From: an uncultured Clostridium sp.
GTDB lineage: Bacteria; Bacillota; Clostridia; Clostridiales; Clostridiaceae
Direction of reading: 5' to 3'
Length of the DNA: 64,000 nucleotides
Assembly (NCBI GenBank): GCA_934755305.1
Contig: CAKVLD010000005.1
Location: forward strand, 62,001 to 126,000
Part shown: piece by piece, positions 43,958 through 52,643 of the stretch
Layout of the letters: the number at the start of each line of letters is the position of its first letter
Position numbering within the stretch: position 1 is the first letter of the stretch
Notes under the pieces: model-generated
Database searches by the model: none
Told to the model about the DNA's origin: nothing
What the model saw: the letters and a program-made list of their open reading frames with translations, nothing else
Translations under genes and position numbers: made by a program

Positions 43958-43987
43958 AGTTTATGAAGAGAAAGGAAGTACTAAGAT

Positions 43988-45916
43988 ATGTGTAAGAAAC
44001 CATATTATATAACTACACCAATTTATTATCCATCAACAAAGTTACATATAGGTAACACTTATACAACAGTTGCAGCTGATGCTGTTGCTAGATTTAAAAG
44101 ATTAACAGGTTATGATGTAATGTTCTTAACAGGAACAGATGAGCATGGTCAAAAAATTCAAAGAATAGCAGAAGAAAAAGGTATTACTCCAAAGGAGCAT
44201 GTTGATGAAGTAGTTGCAGGAATTAAAGACTTATGGAAGATGATGAATATAAGTTATGATAAATTCATAAGAACAACTGATGATTATCATGTAAAAGCAG
44301 TTCAAGATATAGTAAAGAAACTTTACGATCAAGGAGATATCTACAAGAGCTCATATGAAGGATGGTATTGTACACCATGTGAATCTTTCTGGACTGAAAC
44401 TCAATTAGTAGATGGTAATTGTCCAGACTGTGGAAGACCAGTTGAAAAATCAAAGGAAGAAGCTTACTTCTTTAAAATGAGCAAATATGCTGATAAATTA
44501 ATAGAATACATTGAATCGCATCCAGGATTTATAGAACCAGAATCAAGAAAGAATGAAATGATTAATAACTTCTTAAAACCAGGATTACAAGATTTATGTA
44601 TCTCAAGAACAAGCTTTGACTGGGGCATTCCAGTAACATTTGATCCAGATCACGTAGTATATGTTTGGATAGATGCATTATCAAACTATATTACAGCTTT
44701 AGGGTACGGAAGCGAAAATACAGAATTATATAAGAAATTCTGGCCTGCAGATGTACATTTAATAGGTAAGGATATCTTAAGATTCCATACTATTTACTGG
44801 CCAATTATGTTAATGGCTTTAGGTTTACCATTACCTAAAAAAGTATTTGGTCATGGATGGTTACTAGTTGATGGAGGTAAGATGTCAAAATCAAAAGGTA
44901 ATGTAGTAGATCCAGTAACTCTAGTAGATATATTTGGAGTAGATCCTGTTAGATACTACCTATTAAGAGAAATCCCATTTGGATCAGATGGTTTATTCAA
45001 TAATGAAATATTCATAAAGAAAATAAACTCAGATCTTTGTAACGATTTAGGAAACCTTTTATCAAGAACAGTTGCAATGGTTGAAAAGTACTTTGGTGGA
45101 GTGATTCCAGCACCTACAGCAAAAGAAGCTATAGATGATGAACTTATAAACTTAGCCCTTGAAGCTCCTAAAACAGTAGAAAAAGATATAGATAACTTAA
45201 GAATTCCAGATGCTTTAGAATGTATCTTTAACCTTATAGGAAGAGCTAACAAGTATATAGATGAAACAACTCCTTGGATATTAGCTAAGGATGAAGATAA
45301 GAAAGAAAGACTAGGAACAGTTTTATATAACTTATCTGAAACATTAAGATTTGCATCAGTATTAATATCAGCATTCTTACCTGATACAGCTAAGAAGATA
45401 AATGAACAAATTGCAGCTACAAATATTTCATGGGAGTCATTAAATAGCTTTGATGGAACAGTAGTTGGAACTAAAGTTGTTAAAGGTGATAGTTTATTCC
45501 CAAGAATAGATGTTGATGCTAAACTTGCAGAATTAGAAGCATTAAAGGAAGCTAATAAACCAGCTAAAAGAGAGATTGCTCCTATAAAAGAAGAAATAAC
45601 TATAGAAGATTTTGAAAAGTTAGATTTAAGAGTAGTTAAAGTTTTAGCTTGTGAACCAGTAAAAGGAGCTAAAAAATTATTAAAATTAAAAGTGGATTTA
45701 GGTGGAGAAGAAAGACAGGTTGTTTCAGGAATATCTAAATACTACAAACCAGAAGAGTTAGTAGGAAAGAACGTAGTTTTAGTAGCTAACTTAAAACCAG
45801 TAAAATTAAGAGGTGAATTATCACAAGGTATGATATTAGCTGCGTCAACAGATGATGATAGCATATTATCAGTAGTTAATCCAGGTGAATTACCAACAGG
45901 TAGTGTTGTAAGATAG
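43988..45916 (+). CDS. metG: Methionyl-tRNA synthetase
   Basis: Charges tRNA-Met for initiation and elongation. The 642-residue protein has HIGN at 20-23 and GTDEHGQKI. A zinc knuckle is formed by CTPCESFW and CPDCGRP. KMSKS lies at 298-302. A C-terminal tRNA-binding (EMAP/Trbp111) domain runs from about 535 to the end (FEKLDLRVVKVLACEPVKGA, SQGMILAA). It is controlled by the T-box leader. A divergent paralogue follows 92 bases downstream behind a terminator. Confidence 0.97.
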   Translation: MCKKPYYITTPIYYPSTKLHIGNTYTTVAADAVARFKRLTGYDVMFLTGTDEHGQKIQRIAEEKGITPKEHVDEVVAGIKDLWKMMNISYDKFIRTTDDYHVKAVQDIVKKLYDQGDIYKSSYEGWYCTPCESFWTETQLVDGNCPDCGRPVEKSKEEAYFFKMSKYADKLIEYIESHPGFIEPESRKNEMINNFLKPGLQDLCISRTSFDWGIPVTFDPDHVVYVWIDALSNYITALGYGSENTELYKKFWPADVHLIGKDILRFHTIYWPIMLMALGLPLPKKVFGHGWLLVDGGKMSKSKGNVVDPVTLVDIFGVDPVRYYLLREIPFGSDGLFNNEIFIKKINSDLCNDLGNLLSRTVAMVEKYFGGVIPAPTAKEAIDDELINLALEAPKTVEKDIDNLRIPDALECIFNLIGRANKYIDETTPWILAKDEDKKERLGTVLYNLSETLRFASVLISAFLPDTAKKINEQIAATNISWESLNSFDGTVVGTKVVKGDSLFPRIDVDAKLAELEALKEANKPAKREIAPIKEEITIEDFEKLDLRVVKVLACEPVKGAKKLLKLKVDLGGEERQVVSGISKYYKPEELVGKNVVLVANLKPVKLRGELSQGMILAASTDDDSILSVVNPGELPTGSVVR

Positions 45917-45923
45917 TATATTT

Positions 45924-45988
45924 TACACAGTCACAAGGAAGGAAATTTGAACTTACTCAAATTTCCTGACTGTGCTGTGTATTTTTTT
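45924..45988 (+). terminator. Terminator between metG and its paralogue
   Basis: Compound hairpin: ACACAGTCA pairs with TGACTGTGCTGTGT, and the inner GGAAATTTGA pairs with TCAAATTTCC. Seven T follow. Confidence 0.85.
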
Positions 45989-46008
45989 AAGTTAGAGAGG
46001 TATTTTTT

Positions 46009-47448
46009 ATGAATGTAATTATAGGAAATTCATGGCCTTATGCCAATGGACCACTTCATTTAGGAAGAATAGTGGTGTTATTACCAGGGGATGTTTTAGC
46101 AAGATATCATAGATTAATGGGAGACAATGTTGTATTTATATCAGGAAGTGATTCACATGGAGACTTAATAGTATCTAAAGCGAAAGAAGAAAATTTGACT
46201 CCTTTAGAAATTGCAGAAAAATATCATGAAGAGTTTGTAAGATGCTTTAAAAAATTAAATTTTTCTTTTGATGTATTCACTAAAACTCATACAGAGTATC
46301 ATATTAAAAAAGTTAAAGAATTTTTATTCCAAATAAAAGAAAAAGGATATATTTATGAAGAAAATAATCAATTGATTTTTGCTTTATCTAAGTTTGAAAA
46401 AGATGTTCAAAAGCTTTTTATAAAAGAACAAGGTTGGAGAGAAAATGCTATTAATATAACTAAAAGATATTTAGATGGTGGTTTAAGAGATAGAGCATTA
46501 ACTAAGGATACAACTTGGGGAATAGATATACCTTTTGAAAATTATGAAGATAAGAAGGTCTTTGTATGGATAGAAGCACTTATGGGATATCTTACAGCAA
46601 GTATTAAATATATTGAAGAAAAAGGAGAAGACTATTTAGATTACTGGGATGGTGAAGATAGCAGAGTATATCTTGTACATGGAAAAGATAATATTCCATT
46701 TCATACAGTAATGTTCCCAAGCATATTAAAAGGTATAGGAATAAAAAATACTAATATAAGAGAGATTTCAAGTGAATCTTTAAAATTAGAAGGAAAACAA
46801 TTTTCAACAGTAAAAAATTGGGCCTTATGGGTAGATGATTTAGGAGCTAGATATAATATAGATGCTTTAAGATATTATTTAATATTAAATGGTCCTGAAA
46901 ATAGGGTTACAGATTTTACTTGGAAAGGATTTATTAATACCAATAATAATGATTTAGTATTAGTCTATAATGAATTTATAAATGAAGTAATTACATTTAT
47001 TCATAAAAATTTTAAAGGTGAAATTCCTAAGGGTGAAATGCCAAAGAAGCTACAAAATGAAATTTTAAATTTGTATTTTAATGTAGGAGATATGATTGAA
47101 GAAGGAGAATTTAAAAAAGGTCTTCAAGACATAATGAAAATGATTAAAAAATACAAGACATTTTTTAATAGAGAAAAACCTTGGGAAAGTATATACAGTG
47201 ATTTAGATAAGTGCAAAAATACTATTTATATATGTATTCAAGTAATAATAAATACTTCTAATTTAATGGAACCTTTTATGCCAGAGGCAGCAATTAAGAT
47301 AAGGAATATGTTTGGTTTAAATGAAGGTACTTGGAGCTATATTGAAAAGAAAAATGGACAAGTTAGTGAGTTTAAAAATTTATTTGAATTTATAGATAGA
47401 AAGAATATTATTGAAGAAATAAAAAACTTAAAAGATAAAACTGTATAA
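46009..47448 (+). CDS. Divergent methionyl-tRNA synthetase-like protein
   Basis: A 479-residue class I synthetase clearly related to MetRS: SWPYANGPLHLGR (HLGR at 17-20), ISGSDSHGDLI, WIEALMGYLTASI, HGKDNIPFHTVMFPS, and an anticodon-binding region near PFMPEAAIKIR. It differs from MetG in three ways. The KMSKS loop reads KQFSTVKN. The zinc knuckle is absent (no Cys pairs in the NNQLIFALSKFEKDVQ segment). There is no C-terminal tRNA-binding domain. It has its own ribosome site (GAGAGG) after a terminator and no T-box. It may be a specialised or resistance-type MetRS, or use a methionyl group for another purpose. Confidence 0.88.
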   Translation: MNVIIGNSWPYANGPLHLGRIVVLLPGDVLARYHRLMGDNVVFISGSDSHGDLIVSKAKEENLTPLEIAEKYHEEFVRCFKKLNFSFDVFTKTHTEYHIKKVKEFLFQIKEKGYIYEENNQLIFALSKFEKDVQKLFIKEQGWRENAINITKRYLDGGLRDRALTKDTTWGIDIPFENYEDKKVFVWIEALMGYLTASIKYIEEKGEDYLDYWDGEDSRVYLVHGKDNIPFHTVMFPSILKGIGIKNTNIREISSESLKLEGKQFSTVKNWALWVDDLGARYNIDALRYYLILNGPENRVTDFTWKGFINTNNNDLVLVYNEFINEVITFIHKNFKGEIPKGEMPKKLQNEILNLYFNVGDMIEEGEFKKGLQDIMKMIKKYKTFFNREKPWESIYSDLDKCKNTIYICIQVIINTSNLMEPFMPEAAIKIRNMFGLNEGTWSYIEKKNGQVSEFKNLFEFIDRKNIIEEIKNLKDKTV

Positions 47449-47449
47449 A

Positions 47450-47509
47450 ATATTAGAGCACCAACAATAGGGGATGTGGTGCTCTAATATTAACCACTTT
47501 TGGGTGGTT
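47450..47509 (+). terminator. Double hairpin after the MetRS paralogue
   Basis: AATATTAGAGCACCA/TGGTGCTCTAATATT followed immediately by AACCACTTTTGGGTGGTT. There is no long T tract, so termination strength is uncertain. Confidence 0.55.
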
Positions 47510-47637
47510 AAGGGGTAAATAATAATGTTTTAACTACTTTACAAGTAATAATATAATATATGAATGTGGCAATTATATGACAATCTGAAGTATATAAATT
47601 AAAAACTTGAAGAAAATATCTATAAGAGGTGAATTTT

Positions 47638-48081
47638 ATGGATAAAAATCAAGAATATATATATGAAATGAATAAGTTTTTAAAAGGTATTCACATGGGT
47701 GGAACTACTTTTAAAGATTATTTAGATAAAGCTCAATCTACAGAATTAAAAGCTACTTTAGTAGAAATAATAGAATCATTTAAGAGACATGAAAAGGCTA
47801 TAACTAAAAGAATAAACAAGATGGGCGGCGATGCAGCTGATTCAGTAGGAATTATGGGAATGATGGGTGAATTCTTTGAAAAGATAAAATTAATTCCTGT
47901 AGATTCTGATAAGGAAGTTATTGAGCATGCCATAAAAGCCATGGATATGGGAATTGAAAATGCGAATAAATTCATTGATGAAAATGAAAACTTAGAAGAA
48001 AGTTTAATGAAAGAAGTTAAGGCTGTTGCTGATGATTATGATAATCATCTTAGAAAATTACAGTCAATAAAAATAGATTAA
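47638..48081 (+). CDS. DUF2383 ferritin-like protein
   Basis: The start is ATG 47638 after AGAGGTG. The 147-residue four-helix protein has a Glu/His-containing helix EIIESFKRHEKAITKRINKMGG and a final helical segment KEVKAVADDYDNHLRKLQ, resembling the DUF2383 ferritin-like group found in spore formers. It has no membrane segment. Metal binding is possible but not shown. It converges with the sigma-factor gene. Confidence 0.75.
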   Translation: MDKNQEYIYEMNKFLKGIHMGGTTFKDYLDKAQSTELKATLVEIIESFKRHEKAITKRINKMGGDAADSVGIMGMMGEFFEKIKLIPVDSDKEVIEHAIKAMDMGIENANKFIDENENLEESLMKEVKAVADDYDNHLRKLQSIKID

Positions 48082-48090
48082 CTTTGTTAT

Positions 48091-48130
48091 ATATCAGGTA
48101 TAAACTTGTTTTGTATCTGATATTTTTTTG
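48091..48130 (+). terminator. Terminator of the DUF2383 gene
   Basis: Stem ATATCAG...GTAT/GTAT...CTGATAT followed by TTTTTTT, merging into the T7-GATG repeats. Confidence 0.7.
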
Positions 48131-48192
48131 ATGCGTATGTTTTTTTGATGTAAATATTCTTTTAATGCATATGTTTTTTAAATGCATATATG
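48121..48192 (+). repeat. T7-GATG repeat cluster, second location
   Basis: About four degenerate copies of TATGTTTTTTTGATGCGTA in 70 bases. It is the same motif as at 32326-32395. Confidence 0.65.
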
Positions 48193-48262
48193 CACAGAAG
48201 TTTTTAAAATGCTTCCAAGGTATAAGGTGAGTAAAAGGAAGCATTTTTGAAGGTTCTGTGTA
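48190..48262. terminator. Bidirectional terminator
   Basis: Inner stem AAAATGCTTCC/GGAAGCATTTT with an outer CACAGAA/TTCTGTG, between the convergent DUF2383 and sigma-factor genes. Confidence 0.75.
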
Positions 48263-48281
48263 TTTTTTATAGGAAATGAAT

Positions 48282-48803
48282 TTATATAATATATGATTTT
48301 TGAAGTTTGCTCAAAGCTAATTTTCTGTTTTTATATACTGCTTGTCTTGAGATATTTAAAGAACTTGCTATTTCAGAGTCTGATAAACAATATTTATATC
48401 TCATAGTTATAATTTGTTTTTGATGATCAGATAAGCTAGCTATTAAATCGTCAAATATTATTGATGAATTATCTATTGGGTTATAAGATGTAGACTTATC
48501 AATTTCTATATCAGTTAATTCTGAATTAAAAGTAATTTTTTCTTTAGATATTTTACGATAAATGTTCATACAGTGATTTTTAAGTGAAACATTAATGTAT
48601 GAATATAATGCTTTTTCTGAACTAAAGTTGTCTATTTGTATTTTCTTTAGTAATTGCCAAAGAAATAAATTAAGATCATTTTTGTATGATTCAATATGAA
48701 AGCTTAAAATTAAAAAATCAATTCTCTTTTTAAATAATAAATATATGTTATCAAAGTTGTTATTATTTTTATTAAAGTTTACTAATTGTTCTGTTAATGA
48801 CAT
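48282..48803 (-). CDS. UviA/BotR/TcdR-like alternative sigma factor
   Basis: The start is ATG 48803 (MSLTEQLVNFNKNNN) after GAGGGGAG. The 173-residue length fits the group-5 clostridial toxin/bacteriocin sigma factors. Region 2 is visible at about 45-100 (LNLFLWQLLKKIQIDNFSSE, then YINVSLKNHCMNIYRK). Region 4 holds SLSDHQKQIITMRYK and the helix-turn-helix SLNISRQAVYKNRKLALSKL. From memory, the stretch is strikingly like BotR (LNISRQSVYKNK). A palindromic LexA-type box and a TTTACA -35-like element lie upstream. No toxin, bacteriocin or holin gene is adjacent, so its targets lie elsewhere. Confidence 0.8.
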   Translation of the reverse strand: MSLTEQLVNFNKNNNNFDNIYLLFKKRIDFLILSFHIESYKNDLNLFLWQLLKKIQIDNFSSEKALYSYINVSLKNHCMNIYRKISKEKITFNSELTDIEIDKSTSYNPIDNSSIIFDDLIASLSDHQKQIITMRYKYCLSDSEIASSLNISRQAVYKNRKLALSKLQKSYII

Positions 48804-48843
48804 TGAAAAATCTCCCCTCATTTTGAAATACATATATAAAAAC

Positions 48844-48866
48844 AGAACGTATGTTCTTATTGTAAA
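48844..48866 (-). promoter_or_regulatory. SOS box and candidate group-5 sigma promoter
   Basis: AGAAC-GTAT-GTTCT (48844-48857) is a perfect inverted repeat of GAAC-N4-GTTC. On the minus strand, TTTACA (48861-48866) lies just upstream of it, and a T-rich GTTTTT sits 17 bases further. This resembles the TTTACA promoters read by TcdR-type sigmas, so autoregulation is possible. C. perfringens uviA is known to be UV-inducible. Confidence 0.7.
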
Positions 48867-48956
48867 CCATAAATAATATTTTTTTCAAATTTTTTTAGCT
48901 TAAATATTTTTGGTATAATAGGGAGTAGATATTATTTTTATATAGGATGTGAATTT

Positions 48957-49757
48957 ATGATTAATAATAAATATGCTATTTTTGATAGCCATGCTCATTA
49001 TGATGATGAGGCTTTTGATGTTGATAGAGAAGAATTACTTGAAGAGTTACATAAGAATGGAGTTATTGGAGTTTTAGATTGTGCTTCAAGTTATGATAGC
49101 TTAAAAAAGGTTATTGATATAAGTAATAAATGGGACTTTGTTTATGGTGCTCTTGGTATTCATCCTGAGAATGCTAATGAATTAACTTCAGAAGTTCTTG
49201 AGGAAATTAAATCTTTAATAAAAGATAATGAAAAGATAATAGCTGTAGGAGAAATTGGGCTAGATTATTATTGGGATGAAAATCCGCCAAGAGAAATTCA
49301 AAAAGAAGTTTTTAGAAAGCATATGGAACTTGCAAGAGAGTTAAATCTTCCTGTTGTTATTCATGATAGAGATGCTCATCAAGATACATTAGAAATAATG
49401 AAGGAATTCCCTGAAGTTATAGGAACTGTTCATTGTTTCTCAGGTAGTGTTGAATTTGCTAGAGAATGTTTAAAACTTGGATATTACATAGGAGTAACTG
49501 GTGTTGTTACTTTTAAAAATGCTAAGAAGCTTATTGAAGTGGTTAAAGAAGTACCATTAGATAGATTATTAGTTGAAACTGATTGTCCATACATGGCTCC
49601 AGAACCAAACAGAGGTAAGAGAAATAAATCAGATTATATAGAGTATATAATAGAAAAAATCGCTATGATTAAGGAAATTAATCCAAAACAATTAAATATG
49701 CAAGTCAATGAGAATTTTTATAGATTGATGAAAATGGAAAAATATGGTAAGATGTAA
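48957..49757 (+). CDS. tatD: TatD-family deoxyribonuclease
   Basis: A metal-dependent nuclease of 266 residues. Metal ligands are visible in FDSHAHYDD, VGEIGLDYYW, VVIHDRDAH, GTVHCFSG and VETDCPYM. It heads the conserved order tatD - G5/3D protein - rnmV - rsmA found across Firmicutes. The ATG follows AGGATGTG. Confidence 0.95.
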   Translation: MINNKYAIFDSHAHYDDEAFDVDREELLEELHKNGVIGVLDCASSYDSLKKVIDISNKWDFVYGALGIHPENANELTSEVLEEIKSLIKDNEKIIAVGEIGLDYYWDENPPREIQKEVFRKHMELARELNLPVVIHDRDAHQDTLEIMKEFPEVIGTVHCFSGSVEFARECLKLGYYIGVTGVVTFKNAKKLIEVVKEVPLDRLLVETDCPYMAPEPNRGKRNKSDYIEYIIEKIAMIKEINPKQLNMQVNENFYRLMKMEKYGKM

Positions 49758-49908
49758 CTGTACAGCAAAATATGAGTAAAAAGAACCAAGGTAGTAATTG
49801 CCAATAGGTCTTCACCAAAAACCTGGTTAAATAAGGTTATAAGTATTATTAACACAATAAATTTTACTTAAAAATTTACTTAAATAACCTAGTGAAAAGG
49901 GCTAAAAT

Positions 49909-49938
49909 TTGACAAAGTATCGCTTTCTAAGATATAAT
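49909..49938 (+). promoter_or_regulatory. Promoter of the G5/3D-domain gene
   Basis: TTGACA (49909-49914) and TATAAT (49933-49938), 18-bp spacer. The start codon is at 49972. Confidence 0.75.
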
Positions 49939-49971
49939 TCAAGCAAGGCTCTTGCCAAAGGAGGGGAAAAT

Positions 49972-51018
49972 ATGGTAGAAAAATTCAGGGAATACTTGAA
50001 AAAAAGTTTTTCTAACAGTCCGAAGGCAAAGATAACATTGGGACTAATAATTTGTGCATGTTGTTTAGCAACTGTATTAGTTACTATGAGAAAAACAGTG
50101 AAAATAGATGTAGATGGAAATATAAAAACGTATGTCACGTACAAAGGGACTGTAGAAGATGTGTTGAATGAAAAAGGAATCGAAATAATAGAAAAAGACA
50201 AAGTTCAACCATCATTAGAATCTAAAATATCTAAAAATGAAAAAATTTCAGTAAAAAAAGCTGTACAAGTAAAAGTTGTTATAGCAGGTGAAGAGCGAGA
50301 AATATTAACAGCTGAAGATACAATTGGGGACATGCTACTTGCAGAGGCAGATAATTTTAATTCACAGGGGTTAAGTTATAAGGACGAAGATATAGTAACT
50401 CCTACTAAAGACACTGCAATTACAAAAAATATGAATGTAGAAGTAGTTAATGTCGAAGAAGAAGAAGTTAAAGATATGGAAGATATACCATTCGAAACAG
50501 AACAAACAGTAGATTACAATAAGGCGAATACTTATAGGGAAGTAACTAAAACTGGAGTAGTTGGTAAGAAAGAAATAACTTATAAAGTGATTAAGCATAA
50601 TAATGAAGTAATAGATAAGATAAGACTTTCAGAAACTCCAGTTGTTGAGCCTCAAACAGAATGTGTAACTGTTGGAGGAGCAATTGAAAAGACAAGCAGA
50701 AGTGGTGAAAAGTATTTATCTAAAAAGACTTTATATATGGAAGCAACTGCTTATAGTGGTGGTGGATTAACTGCTACTGGAAAATCAGTAACACATAATC
50801 CAAGCGGCATAAGTACGATTGCTGTAGATCCAAGAGTAATACCTTTAGGATCTTTAGTTGAAGTAAGTGGCTATGGATTAGCTGTTGCTTCAGATACTGG
50901 TGGACTTATTAAAGGAAATATAATAGATGTTTATTTTAATTCTGCTAGTGAATGTTCTTCATGGGGAAGAAAGTATAATGTTGAAGTTAATATTAGAGCT
51001 TACCCAGGTGAATGGTAA
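49972..51018 (+). CDS. YabE-like cell-wall protein with DUF348, G5 and 3D domains
   Basis: The start is ATG 49972 after GGAGGGG; the frame is open upstream but covers the promoter. The 348-residue protein has an N-terminal membrane anchor (ITLGLIICACCLATVLV, about 22-38). DUF348 repeats follow (DGNIKTYVTYKGTVEDVL), then a G5 domain (about 160-235, EDIPFETEQTVDYNK). A C-terminal 3D domain (about 262-348) carries the Asp-containing motifs DPRVIPLGSLVEV, ASDTGG and DVYF. Related proteins are cell-wall hydrolases of the YabE/resuscitation-factor type. Confidence 0.9.
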   Translation: MVEKFREYLKKSFSNSPKAKITLGLIICACCLATVLVTMRKTVKIDVDGNIKTYVTYKGTVEDVLNEKGIEIIEKDKVQPSLESKISKNEKISVKKAVQVKVVIAGEEREILTAEDTIGDMLLAEADNFNSQGLSYKDEDIVTPTKDTAITKNMNVEVVNVEEEEVKDMEDIPFETEQTVDYNKANTYREVTKTGVVGKKEITYKVIKHNNEVIDKIRLSETPVVEPQTECVTVGGAIEKTSRSGEKYLSKKTLYMEATAYSGGGLTATGKSVTHNPSGISTIAVDPRVIPLGSLVEVSGYGLAVASDTGGLIKGNIIDVYFNSASECSSWGRKYNVEVNIRAYPGEW

Positions 51019-51023
51019 AAACT

Positions 51024-51058
51024 TAGAGTTAACTCTGAAAGGGGTTAACTTTTTTTTG
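51024..51058 (+). terminator. Terminator of the G5/3D gene
   Basis: Stem AGTTAAC/GTTAACT followed by eight T. Confidence 0.8.
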
Positions 51059-51187
51059 ATGTATGGGAAAGTTTTAAATTTTTTTGAGTATGAATACTGA
51101 TTACTACAGGCTTTCAGCTATGTAATTTGACATTGAACATTAATATATGTAAATTAAGATTAGGTAAAGAAGAAAGGAAGAATTATT

Positions 51188-51736
51188 ATGATTAAAGAGG
51201 TAATTGTTGTTGAGGGTAGAGATGATATTACTGCTGTTAAAAAAGCTGTTGATGCTGAAATAATAGCTACTAGTGGATTTGGTATAAATGCAAAAATTAT
51301 AGATAGAATAAAGGAAGCACAAAAAAGAAAAGGTGTAATAGTATTAACAGACCCAGATTTTGCAGGAGAAAAGATAAGAAGTATAATCTCTAAGAGAGTA
51401 AAAGGAGTGAAACATGCATATATAGCTCAAGAAGATGGTTTAAAAGATGGAGATATTGGGGTGGAAAATGCATCACCAGAAGTTATTTTAAAAGCCTTAG
51501 AAGGAGCTAAAATAACTGTAGAAGAAAAAAGAGAAGTATTTACTATGGATGATATGTTTCATTTTAAATTAACAGGACAAAGTGATTCTAAGAAAAGAAG
51601 AATAATACTTGGTAAAGAACTAGGAATTGGATATGGTAATGCTACTCAAATGTTATCAAGACTTAATAACTATAGTATTACTGAAGAGGAATTTGTAAAG
51701 GCTATAAATAAAATAGAAACTGAATTAGGAGAATAA
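51188..51736 (+). CDS. rnmV: Ribonuclease M5
   Basis: Carries out the final maturation of 5S rRNA. The 182-residue protein has an N-terminal Toprim domain with the catalytic acidic motifs VVEGRDD and LTDPDFAGEKIR. The C-terminal RNA-binding part includes KRRIILGKELGIGYGNA. The rsmA start is four bases after its stop, so they are co-transcribed. Confidence 0.95.
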   Translation: MIKEVIVVEGRDDITAVKKAVDAEIIATSGFGINAKIIDRIKEAQKRKGVIVLTDPDFAGEKIRSIISKRVKGVKHAYIAQEDGLKDGDIGVENASPEVILKALEGAKITVEEKREVFTMDDMFHFKLTGQSDSKKRRIILGKELGIGYGNATQMLSRLNNYSITEEEFVKAINKIETELGE

Positions 51737-51739
51737 TAA

Positions 51740-52582
51740 ATGGATATAAGAGACTATAAAACACAGGACCTAGTAAAGAAATATAATTTTAAATTTTCAA
51801 AGAGTTTAGGTCAAAACTTTTTAATAGATGATTCTGTATTAACTGATATAGTAGAAGGTGCAGAAGTAGATGAAAATGATTTAGTTATCGAAATAGGTCC
51901 AGGGGTTGGATCATTAACAGCTCAACTTATAGGGAAGGCAAAGAAGGTAGTTTCTATTGAGCTAGATAATGATCTTATTCCTATATTAGAAACAGAGCTT
52001 GGAGAATATGAAAATTTTTCATTAATACATAATGACGCATTAAAAGTAGACTTCAATGAAATCATAGGTGATGAAAAAAGCGTAAAGTTAGTTGCTAATT
52101 TACCTTACTATGTGACCACACCTATAATAGTTAGATTGTTAAAAGAAAATTATAATTTCAAATCTTTAACAATTATGATTCAAAAAGAAGTAGCAGAAAG
52201 AATAGATGCAGGTCCAAACTGCAAAGAATATGGAGCTTTATCTTTATTAGTTCAATATTATTGCAATACTAAAATAGTAAGAGTAGTACCACCAAACTGT
52301 TTTATACCAAGACCAAAGGTTGATTCAATAGTAATTAGATTAGATAGATTAGAAAAGCCAAGAGTAGAAGTAAAAGATGAAAAGCTAATGTTTGATATAA
52401 TTAGAAATGCTTTCAATATGAGAAGAAAAACTCTTTGGAATGGAACAAAGTTCTTAGGAATTCAAAAAGAAATGCTAGAAAAAGCTTATGAAGAAGCAGG
52501 AATAGACCCAAAAAGAAGAGGGGAAACTCTTACTTTAGAAGAATTTGCAGCGCTTTCAGATAGAATTACAGAGATAAGATAG
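51740..52582 (+). CDS. rsmA: 16S rRNA dimethyladenosine transferase (KsgA)
   Basis: Dimethylates the two adjacent adenosines near the 3' end of 16S rRNA. The 280-residue protein has the SAM-binding motif VIEIGPGVGSLT, acidic motif SIELDND and catalytic NLPYYVTTPI. The C-terminal helical part includes AFNMRRKTLWN. The start lies just after rnmV. Confidence 0.97.
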   Translation: MDIRDYKTQDLVKKYNFKFSKSLGQNFLIDDSVLTDIVEGAEVDENDLVIEIGPGVGSLTAQLIGKAKKVVSIELDNDLIPILETELGEYENFSLIHNDALKVDFNEIIGDEKSVKLVANLPYYVTTPIIVRLLKENYNFKSLTIMIQKEVAERIDAGPNCKEYGALSLLVQYYCNTKIVRVVPPNCFIPRPKVDSIVIRLDRLEKPRVEVKDEKLMFDIIRNAFNMRRKTLWNGTKFLGIQKEMLEKAYEEAGIDPKRRGETLTLEEFAALSDRITEIR

Positions 52583-52643
52583 AATAATTATAAAACCCTT
52601 GCATATACTTTATTGTAACAATCTATGTGGAGGGAATAGGAGC

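Noticed and set aside
49758..49908. AACCAAGG / CCTGGTT inverted repeat after tatD as a terminator
   Set aside because: The stem is interrupted, the loop is long and no T tract follows.
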